Assembly: GCA_009781535.1 (NCBI GenBank)
Contig: WQXX01000078.1
Span: 1-5,526, forward strand
Reading direction: 5' to 3'
DNA from: Coriobacteriia bacterium
Lineage (GTDB): Bacteria > Actinomycetota > Coriobacteriia > Coriobacteriales > UBA8131
DNA: 5,526 nt
Shown here: piece by piece, positions 1 through 5,131 of the stretch
Position numbering within the stretch: the stretch's first letter is position 1
Layout of the letters: each line of letters begins with the position of its first letter
Program-made: the position numbers and the translations under genes
The notes under the pieces: model-generated
Databases searched by the model: none
Told to the model about the DNA's origin: nothing
What the model saw: only the letters and a program-made list of their open reading frames with translations

Positions 1-226
1 CTTTTTACCTCTGTCCATTATCACCACATAAACCACAAAATGTAGTGGCTATAGGGTTTTGTTAATGAATTGTTGGCAAATGATGAACTTGAGGTAATGC
101 TTTGTTGAACTTATTACCGTCGCTTAATTAAGCTTGTTACCGTCTTTTTTCGTATAACGCGCTTTTGCAATACGGGATTCAGGGCAGCCACGTTTACCTG
201 GCACGAAGTCCTGCGCCAGAGGAAAT
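1..226 (-). other. Intergenic region downstream of ftsQ, probable leader of next gene
   Basis: AT-rich and without a gene. Just after ftsQ there is a 7-bp stem-loop (arms 198-204 and 213-219, one G-U) with no T-tract, so it is not a clear terminator and transcription may continue. At the extreme edge, minus-strand AGAGGT (12-7) followed by AAAAAG would be a well-spaced ribosome binding site for a gene starting just outside the window. An ATG at 18-16 is a possible alternative start. dcw gene order makes ftsZ the likely neighbour, but it is not visible. Confidence 0.4.
111..144. promoter_or_regulatory. Palindrome flanked by direct repeats in the ftsQ 3' intergenic region
   Basis: A perfect 12-bp palindrome, GCTTAATTAAGC (122-133), sits between two direct repeats, TTATTACCGTC (111-121) and TTGTTACCGTC (134-144), with a 23-bp period. 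It lies between ftsQ and the next gene (expected ftsZ) and could be a protein-binding site controlling that gene. This is inferred from symmetry only. Confidence 0.3.
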
Positions 227-2299
227 CTACAGGAAGCTCACCGTCACCCGATCGGCAACGCGCACATTGATGGAGATGAGCGTATCAGGATACTCATTCA
301 GACAGGTTTTAATGGCCGTCTCTTTGGCTTCGATATCCTCAGCGGCGCCAAAAGCGACTATGACATTGTTTCTCAGTGTCAGTGTTGTCTGGTTGCGGTC
401 GGGTGCTTCGATGTTTTTTATCAGGGAGCACATCTCGGGGCTGAGCCCAGCGAGGATTGTAAGTGCGTTTATGACGCCCACATCGACGCACTTTTTCCCT
501 AAAGACGGCTGGACGTTATGCTGCACCCCGTTGATGAGGTGACAAGCCATGATCTCTTCATCAGTAATAATGACGTCGCTGCTTGATCCGTCGGTGTTAC
601 CGAGCCATACCCCATCACTGGAGATAAGCCAGGGGACAACATCGTTTGAGACAAGATCTATGTAAGTCTCAACAATAGCAAAGGGCGTTCGTTCTTTGAT
701 CTCGATGACCAGTGTCGAGGGATACTCGCGTACGACAGAGACTTCGGCAACCCAGGGGTCGTCTGCAAGTCGTTGCCTGATGCCCTCGATATCGACCCGC
801 AGCAGTGTTGAGCCTGCCGGAACGGCTGCGAGCTGCTCAAGGTGATTGTTCGTCAGACGCTGAGCGCCAGTAACACGTACGGTAGTGATAGCAAAAGCGT
901 CGGATTGGTAGAACAGCGCAACGCCCACAACGCCCACGATGAGAACGGCAAAGACGATGAGCAAACGCATGCTCCAGGATAAGCCTCGCTTCCTTCGCTT
1001 TTCACGGTTCATGCGTTCGCGTTGTTCTGCCACGGTCGTTGAGTTGGGGCGCTTTTGATCTGACTGTCTATCACCCTGTCGTGGCCGCTGCGCGGAATAC
1101 GATTCATCTTTCGAATAGCTGCCTGGAGTAGTTGCCGCTCGGCTGCTGGAGGCGCCAGCCGAGCGGTTGCTGGAGACGCCGGTCGAGCGGTTGCTGGATG
1201 AATGAGCTGAGAAATTGCTTGCAGACTTTACCGTGCGCGTGGAGGTAGAACGTGTGGATGATGAACGATAAGCGCTTCTATCTGAAAACGAAGCAGCTTG
1301 CCGTGATGTAGCTTGGTTTTGCGCTGAGCGGTCGTAAGCTGGACGATCGGGCACAGAGCGGATTGAGGCTGGTTGCTCGTTTTTTTGCTGGTCATATGCT
1401 GCCGAGCGCGCTAGCGCTGGCCTGTCGTAAGCTGCCGAGCGGGCGGGCGTCGGCCTGTCGTAAGCCGTAGGTCTGTAGGACAGGCGTTCGTAAGCTGAGC
1501 GATCGATCGCCGGGCGGTCATATGCCGAGCTTGTTGGCGTTGGGCGGTCATATGCCGAGCTTGTTGGCGTTGGGCGGTCGTAGGCTGAGCGCGCTGGTTC
1601 AGGACGGTCATAAGCTGAGCGGCCTGGGGTTGACTGGTCGTAAGCCGAGCGCGATGGCGCTGGGCGGTCATATGCCGAGCTTGTTGGCGTTGGGCGGTCG
1701 TAAGCTGAGCGCGCAGGCGCTGGGCGGTCGTAAGCCGAGCGTGCAGGTGCTGGACGATCATATGCCGAGCGGCCTGGGGTTGATTGGTCGTAAGCCGAAC
1801 GCGCGGGCGCTGGGCGGTCGTAAGCCGAGCGTGCAGGTGCTGGACGATTATATGCCGAGCGGCCTGGGGTTGATTGGTCGTAAGCCGAGCGCGCGGGCGC
1901 CGGGCGGTCGTAAGCCGAGCGCGATGGCGCTGGACGGTCATATGCCGAGCGATCGGGCACCGGTCGGAGGTGGGATGGATAGGCTTGACTGGCCCTGGAA
2001 GATGGCGAGTGCGCGGATGAGGCATGCGTGGATGGCGGGCGCGAAGATGTTGCATGCATGGCGCCCGAGTGAGAAGGATATGGACGAGTGGGGTATCGCT
2101 GAGAGGAATAGGAACGCGCGGTTGACGAGCGCGCAGCAGAAGCATACGGGGCACTCGAGCGAGAAGACGATGAGTAGGGAGATGATGAATGAGAATATGA
2201 AGCGTAAGGAGATGAGGAACGCGAGGAGTAGGAACGCGAGGACGCCCCTCTACGTGTCGAACCCGATGAATCGGATCTCCGGTTGTAGTTCTGTTCCAT
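227..2299 (-). CDS. ftsQ: FtsQ/DivIB cell-division protein with giant repetitive disordered N-terminus
   Basis: Single-pass membrane protein of the divisome. By family knowledge FtsQ/DivIB binds FtsB/FtsL and helps control septal peptidoglycan synthesis. The C-terminal third is typical: a basic stretch (about 427-440), a membrane helix (about 445-465, RLLIVFAVLIVGVVGVALF), a POTRA domain (about 471-540, with DPWVAEVSVVREYPSTLVIE) and the beta domain to residue 690, ending in ISINVRVADRVTVSFL. The unusual part is residues 1-440. Residues 7-110 are Ser/Arg/Tyr/Pro-rich, residues 117-308 are 19 tandem copies of a decapeptide (consensus RSAYDRPAPA), and residues 309-425 are again Ser/Arg-rich. 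Family members are usually about 250-330 residues. The ATG at 2299 is the first possible start (in-frame TGA four codons upstream), lies 50 bp inside murB and has a poor Shine-Dalgarno, which suggests coupling to murB. The next in-frame ATG is codon 81. The function of the tail is unknown; disorder is inferred from composition. Confidence 0.9.
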   Translation of the reverse strand: MEQNYNRRSDSSGSTRRGASSRSYSSRSSSPYASYSHSSSPYSSSSRSSAPYASAARSSTARSYSSQRYPTRPYPSHSGAMHATSSRPPSTHASSAHSPSSRASQAYPSHLRPVPDRSAYDRPAPSRSAYDRPAPARSAYDQSTPGRSAYNRPAPARSAYDRPAPARSAYDQSTPGRSAYDRPAPARSAYDRPAPARSAYDRPTPTSSAYDRPAPSRSAYDQSTPGRSAYDRPEPARSAYDRPTPTSSAYDRPTPTSSAYDRPAIDRSAYERLSYRPTAYDRPTPARSAAYDRPALARSAAYDQQKNEQPASIRSVPDRPAYDRSAQNQATSRQAASFSDRSAYRSSSTRSTSTRTVKSASNFSAHSSSNRSTGVSSNRSAGASSSRAATTPGSYSKDESYSAQRPRQGDRQSDQKRPNSTTVAEQRERMNREKRRKRGLSWSMRLLIVFAVLIVGVVGVALFYQSDAFAITTVRVTGAQRLTNNHLEQLAAVPAGSTLLRVDIEGIRQRLADDPWVAEVSVVREYPSTLVIEIKERTPFAIVETYIDLVSNDVVPWLISSDGVWLGNTDGSSSDVIITDEEIMACHLINGVQHNVQPSLGKKCVDVGVINALTILAGLSPEMCSLIKNIEAPDRNQTTLTLRNNVIVAFGAAEDIEAKETAIKTCLNEYPDTLISINVRVADRVTVSFL
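1376..1951 (-). repeat. 30-bp coding minisatellite (19 decapeptide units) inside ftsQ
   Basis: There are nineteen consecutive units: seventeen of exactly 30 bp followed by two of 33 bp, where an extra Ala gives RSAAYD. The consensus peptide is RSAYDRPAPA; variants are RSAYDQSTPG (units 3, 6, 11), RSAYDRPTPT or SSAYDRPTPT (9, 13, 14) and RSAYDRPEPA (12). A higher-order duplication is visible: plus-strand 1741-1830 and 1831-1920 are 90-bp blocks that differ at only about three bases. Units near the 3' side (15-19) are the most degenerate. Because the period is a multiple of three, other frames also stay open across the block, which creates long spurious ORFs on both strands. Confidence 0.95.
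2250..2299 (-). other. 50-bp out-of-frame overlap of murB 3' end and ftsQ 5' end
   Basis: The murB stop (TAG, 2252-2250) lies 50 bp past the ftsQ ATG (2299-2297). In one frame the DNA encodes the conserved MurB ending ELQPEIRFIGFDT; in the +1 frame it encodes FtsQ residues 1-16, MEQNYNRRSDSSGSTR. The Ser/Arg-rich composition of FtsQ starts within the overlap. Only a weak GAG lies just before the ATG, so coupled initiation by ribosomes finishing murB is the simplest reading. Confidence 0.8.
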
Positions 2300-3176
2300 G
2301 CTCGTCTTTCACACATTGACGGATATACTTGATGATTGCAACCACATCCGCCGCCGTTGCGGTCCCGGTGTTCACAATAAAATTCGCATGCACCTCAGAA
2401 ATCTGTGCTCCACCTATTGTATACCCTTTCAAGCCCATCGCCTCGATGATGCGTCCGGCGGAATCGCCTGCCGGGTTCCTGAAAACACTGCCAGCGCTTG
2501 GTTTTGTCATGGGCTGGGTCTTCTTGCGACGGTTGAGTAAGCCTTCCATGCGCCCGCGAATCTGCCCTGTATTTCCGGGGATAACCTTCAGCTCACTTTC
2601 TACAATGACCTCTCCAGGCGGTAGACCTGAGTAACGATAACGCCACGGCAGTTCACTGCCAAGGTAACGGATGAGCCCTTCGCCCGGGCGTAACACCGTC
2701 AGGTTCTCCACGATGTTGCCTATCCACTCCTGAGCGTTGCCCGCGTTCATATACAACGCACCACCGAGCGTGCCTGGAATACCCACAGCAAACTCAAAAC
2801 CTGAAAGTCCGTTCTTGAACGCCGCCTGTACGAGATTGGAAAGGATAACGCCTCCGCCTGCAACAATCGAGCGCTGATCAAGGGTAAGATCTGGTAATGA
2901 GAAACCTTTGAATTCTGCACCAAGCGTAAGAACCGCGCCTCGGAAGCCCTCGTCGCTAACCAACAGGTTGCTGCCTTTTCCGATTACGGTCCAAGGCATT
3001 TGATGGGTGGCAAGCGTATCCAGTACATTGTTCAAGTCGCGTATAGACGCACATTCAACAAACAGGTCTGCCGGCCCACCAATGCGATAACTGGTATGAC
3101 GTGCCATCGGCTCATCGCAGTAGATGGAGCCCTCAAGGATGCCGCTTAACGTACAGTACGCGTCAAAAGCTGTCAT
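2250..3176 (-). CDS. murB: UDP-N-acetylenolpyruvoylglucosamine reductase MurB (type II)
   Basis: FAD-dependent, NADPH-using cytoplasmic reductase that converts UDP-GlcNAc-enolpyruvate to UDP-MurNAc, the substrate of the neighbouring MurC. The 308-residue length fits the Gram-positive type II family. FAD-binding segments are HTSYRIGGPADLFV (27-40), GKGSNLLVSD (66-75) and GIPGTLGGALYMNAGN (132-147). YRYS (180-183) carries the arginine equivalent to E. coli Arg159. The catalytic serine lies in GSVFRNP (Ser230) and the catalytic glutamate in LQPEIRFIG (Glu300). The ATG start overlaps the murC stop by 4 bp (ATGA) with only weak Shine-Dalgarno character, so translation probably depends on reinitiation after murC. 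The last 50 bp, which encode the conserved C-terminus with Glu300, are also read in the +1 frame as the start of ftsQ. No damage is seen. Confidence 0.97.
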   Translation of the reverse strand: MTAFDAYCTLSGILEGSIYCDEPMARHTSYRIGGPADLFVECASIRDLNNVLDTLATHQMPWTVIGKGSNLLVSDEGFRGAVLTLGAEFKGFSLPDLTLDQRSIVAGGGVILSNLVQAAFKNGLSGFEFAVGIPGTLGGALYMNAGNAQEWIGNIVENLTVLRPGEGLIRYLGSELPWRYRYSGLPPGEVIVESELKVIPGNTGQIRGRMEGLLNRRKKTQPMTKPSAGSVFRNPAGDSAGRIIEAMGLKGYTIGGAQISEVHANFIVNTGTATAADVVAIIKYIRQCVKDEHGTELQPEIRFIGFDT

Positions 3177-4636
3177 GAGGCAAGACTCTCAAGGACATCC
3201 CCGAGACTTAGCGCTTCTTTCTTTTGCAGTAGAGCCAGTATCTGCGGGGCAAACAGGGTTACGTCTCCGGCGCCCATCGTGATGATGATATCGCCCGGCT
3301 CTGCAAGGTCAACCATCGCGTCTGCGATTACTTCCCGCTGGGTGATGAGACGCACCGAAGCGTTGGGGTCGTGCCGTATGATGGCTTCCATTAAAGCGGC
3401 GCTGCTGACGCCCGGAATTGGCGTCTCGCCCGCTGAATAGACGTCCATCAGTGTGATGGTATTGGCAGCGTCAAACGCGGATGCAAACTCATCCATAAGC
3501 GCCACGGTACGTGTGTAGCGATGCGGCTGGAAGAGTACATGCACATGCGAAAAACCAAGGCTGACCACCGCTTGCAGGGTTGCCGCAACCTCGGTCGGAT
3601 GGTGCCCATAGTCATCGACCACAAGCACGCCAGCTGCGGTTCCAATGCGCTCAAAACGGCGGCGCACGCCACCGAAGGTGCCCACTGCCAGAGCGGTTGC
3701 CTGACGGTCAAAGCCTAACCAATCCAACGCGGCTGCGACAGCTGTCGAATTGAGCATATTGTGAACGCCCGGGGTGGCTCCCAATGCAAAGGGTTGAACC
3801 ATACCATCAGGGTAGATGACCTCGAAATCCATCACGCCTTTTACCTCAAAACGCACATCCGCGTTCTCATGAGCGCCGTACGTTATGAAGGGTTTTCCGC
3901 TGGCTTGTACCAGCTCAACGAGATCGGGAGAATCAGCGCAGGCAATGACAAGGCCGTTATCATCGACCTTTTCAAGAAACGAGCTGAACGAGGAGTGTAT
4001 CTCCTCGATACCCTCAAAATGGTCGAGATGGTCAGCTTCGATGTTGGTGATGATGGCGAGATGGGGATTGAACTCCACGAAGGAACCATCAGACTCATCA
4101 GCCTCTATCACGTAATAAGGGCCAAAGCCCAGATGCGCACTCGCGTCGAATCCATCCACAACCCCACCGATCAAAAAGGTCGGGTCAGCTTTGAGGTATG
4201 TCAGCGAAGTAGCTAACAACGAGGACGTCGTCGTCTTGCCATGCGTGCCGGCTACCGCCAGCGTAAGGAAACCTTCGCCCAGATAGGCAAGCATACGAGC
4301 GCGCGACCAAATGGGGATACCACGCGCTTGGGCCGCAATATACTCCGGATTGCTTTTTGGGATAGCAGTAGAAACAACCACGACCTCGATGGTCGGATCA
4401 TCGATATTTGTTGCATTGTGATTAAAAACAACAGGAACACCTTCGCGCAACAGAGCCTGGATGTACAAGCTCTCCTTGAGATCCGAACCACTGACGTTGA
4501 TACCGCGTTTATGGGCAATCAACGCGATCCCAGCCATACCGGAGCCGCCAACGCCGATAAAATGCGCGCGCGACAGTGACGCAGGTTTCTCATGCGTTTG
4601 GCTAGTGGGGGAAGCTTGTTCGCTAAGGTTTTTCAC
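3173..4636 (-). CDS. murC: UDP-N-acetylmuramate--L-alanine ligase MurC
   Basis: Cytoplasmic ATP-dependent ligase that adds L-alanine to UDP-MurNAc, the first peptide-stem step of peptidoglycan synthesis. At 487 residues it is full length for the family. Visible motifs: the N-terminal UDP-binding glycine loop GVGGSGMAG (28-36), the Mur ligase ATP-binding loop AGTHGKTTT (129-137), the metal/substrate segment EADESDGSF (178-186), NIEADHLDHF (198-207), HNMLNSTAV (292-300), and the C-terminal-domain motifs DDYGHHPTE (341-349) and QPHRYTRT (370-377). All key residues appear intact. The start is a GTG: no ATG precedes the glycine loop, an in-frame TGA lies about 50 bp upstream, and no Shine-Dalgarno sequence is present. 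A good -10 element ends only 9 bp before the GTG, which suggests leaderless translation. The stop overlaps the murB start as ATGA. murG, the usual upstream neighbour in dcw clusters, is not adjacent. Confidence 0.97.
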   Translation of the reverse strand: MKNLSEQASPTSQTHEKPASLSRAHFIGVGGSGMAGIALIAHKRGINVSGSDLKESLYIQALLREGVPVVFNHNATNIDDPTIEVVVVSTAIPKSNPEYIAAQARGIPIWSRARMLAYLGEGFLTLAVAGTHGKTTTSSLLATSLTYLKADPTFLIGGVVDGFDASAHLGFGPYYVIEADESDGSFVEFNPHLAIITNIEADHLDHFEGIEEIHSSFSSFLEKVDDNGLVIACADSPDLVELVQASGKPFITYGAHENADVRFEVKGVMDFEVIYPDGMVQPFALGATPGVHNMLNSTAVAAALDWLGFDRQATALAVGTFGGVRRRFERIGTAAGVLVVDDYGHHPTEVAATLQAVVSLGFSHVHVLFQPHRYTRTVALMDEFASAFDAANTITLMDVYSAGETPIPGVSSAALMEAIIRHDPNASVRLITQREVIADAMVDLAEPGDIIITMGAGDVTLFAPQILALLQKKEALSLGDVLESLAS

Positions 4637-4644
4637 GATTGTGG

Positions 4645-4673
4645 ATGATAGCAGATTGGCTATGTCTTGACAG
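4645..4673 (-). promoter_or_regulatory. Candidate murC promoter (extended -10), probably giving a leaderless mRNA
   Basis: On the minus strand: -35 CTGTCA (4673-4668), a 17-bp spacer, and -10 TATCAT (4650-4645) preceded by TGC, an extended -10. A start point about 7 nt after the -10 falls near 4638, one or two bases before the GTG of murC at 4636. No Shine-Dalgarno precedes that GTG, which fits leaderless translation. The -35 overlaps a small inverted repeat, TGTCTTGACA (4663-4672). Confidence 0.6.
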
Positions 4674-4740
4674 GGTAATCAAACCGAGAATGTACAGATA
4701 GAGGCAAATTCGCAGGTAGTTGATATAAATCTGAGGCGTT

Positions 4741-4779
4741 GAAAGAAAATTGCGGGGAGTCGATAACTCGACTCCCCGC
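4741..4779 (-). terminator. Intrinsic terminator 2
   Basis: Perfect 12-bp stem, GCGGGGAGTCGA with its complement (arms 4752-4763 and 4768-4779), 4-nt loop, followed on the minus strand by AATTTTCTTTC (4751-4741). It shares the arm sequence GGGGAGYCGAG with terminator 1, 190 bp away on the same strand. It lies about 100 bp before murC, so it insulates murC from upstream transcription or acts as an attenuator. Confidence 0.85.
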
Positions 4780-4934
4780 TATATCGCCGTACAGAAAGCG
4801 TGTGTCTTGCTTAAACCGTCTCCTCATTATCGCTTCCTGCATGACTTCGATCTTTACGTTCACAGTTCCTTGACGTCTCTCTCAATACGTGCGTCCGCTG
4901 TACTTCTTTGTCCTTGCTCTTCTCAAGACCCTGG
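4780..4934 (-). other. Inter-terminator region, no recognised gene
   Basis: 155 bp between the two same-strand terminators. Any frame here either runs through a terminator or has no credible start. There is a weak AAGGA before a GTG at 4863, but that frame would continue through the second hairpin and overlap the murC promoter. The octamer GCAAGACA (4810-4803) repeats one that precedes the first hairpin (4991-4984). The region may be the body of a second RNA or part of a long murC leader; I see no clear promoter of its own. Confidence 0.4.
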
Positions 4935-4970
4935 AATAAAAATGGGGAACCGAGGCTTTCTCGGCTCCCC
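4935..4970 (-). terminator. Intrinsic terminator 1
   Basis: The stem arms are 4944-4954 and 4960-4970, with a 5-nt loop. Read on the minus strand all 11 positions pair, including one G-U that is an A-C mismatch on the plus strand. The stem is followed by ATTTTTATT (4943-4935). The G-U and the T-rich tract both fix the orientation as minus. Confidence 0.85.
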
Positions 4971-5034
4971 ACCACTATTGTTTTGTCTTGCCCACTGACG
5001 TGCCCACGTCGGATAGCTCTTTTGCTACTGGCTG
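4936..5034 (-). ncRNA. Candidate ~100-nt small RNA or attenuated leader
   Basis: The interval is set by the strong promoter at 5069-5041 and the terminator at 4970-4935, which predict a transcript of about 98 nt. Inside it is a compact inverted repeat, GACGTGGGCACGTC (5010-4997), before the terminator hairpin. I found no ORF with a Shine-Dalgarno in it; a 21-codon frame ending in TAG at about 4975 has its ATG immediately after the -10, upstream of the expected start point. It does not match tRNA, 4.5S RNA, 6S RNA or a riboswitch class I can recognise. It could be a stand-alone RNA, or the first part of a longer murC leader if the terminator is conditional. Confidence 0.4.
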
Positions 5035-5040
5035 AGTCAT

Positions 5041-5069
5041 ATATTAGCATGCGGCAGTACGCCTGTCAA
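5041..5069 (-). promoter_or_regulatory. Near-consensus sigma-A/sigma-70 promoter
   Basis: On the minus strand: a perfect -35 TTGACA (5069-5064), a spacer of exactly 17 bp, and -10 TAATAT (5046-5041). The predicted start is near 5034. It points toward the two terminators and murC. No convincing ORF with a ribosome binding site follows the start point, so the product looks like an RNA or a long leader. Confidence 0.75.
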
Positions 5070-5104
5070 TGAGAACCGCCCCCAATATGGGTTTTTCGCA
5101 TGTG

Positions 5105-5120
5105 GTTTATCCGGATGAAC
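5105..5120. promoter_or_regulatory. 16-bp imperfect palindrome upstream of the 5069 promoter
   Basis: GTTTATCCGGATGAAC pairs at seven of eight positions around a perfect ATCCGGAT centre. Its centre lies about 80 bp upstream of the predicted start point, a distance compatible with an activator site. A smaller inverted repeat, CCCAATATGGG (5081-5091), lies between it and the -35. No regulator is identified; operator status is inference. Confidence 0.25.
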
Positions 5121-5131
5121 GGCACTAATGC

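Noticed and set aside
20..45. MraZ-box-like repeats (TGTGG, TGTGG on the minus strand)
   Set aside because: Only two copies, with GTGG rather than the GGG cores and spacing expected of MraZ boxes.
165..542. Plus-strand 125-residue frame
   Set aside because: Antisense to the conserved C-terminal domain of FtsQ, with no start signal or recognisable domain.
1411..2319. Long open frames on both strands overlapping the N-terminal part of ftsQ
   Set aside because: They are created by the in-phase 30-bp minisatellite. Only the frame continuous with the FtsQ membrane helix and POTRA domain makes biological sense.
4815..4835. -10-like GATAAT between the two terminators
   Set aside because: There is no acceptable -35 at 16-18 bp upstream, so a separate promoter for the second RNA cannot be supported.
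4660..4863. Small 67-residue minus-strand protein starting at GTG
   Set aside because: It would read through the second terminator and into the murC promoter; no similarity is recognised.
4811..5050. Small 79-residue minus-strand protein
   Set aside because: Its start lies within the promoter spacer, upstream of the expected transcript start, and the frame runs through an intrinsic terminator hairpin.
5081..5096. Plus-strand terminator (CCCAATATGGG followed by TTTTT)
   Set aside because: The stem is only 4 bp with a 3-nt loop, and no plus-strand gene precedes it.
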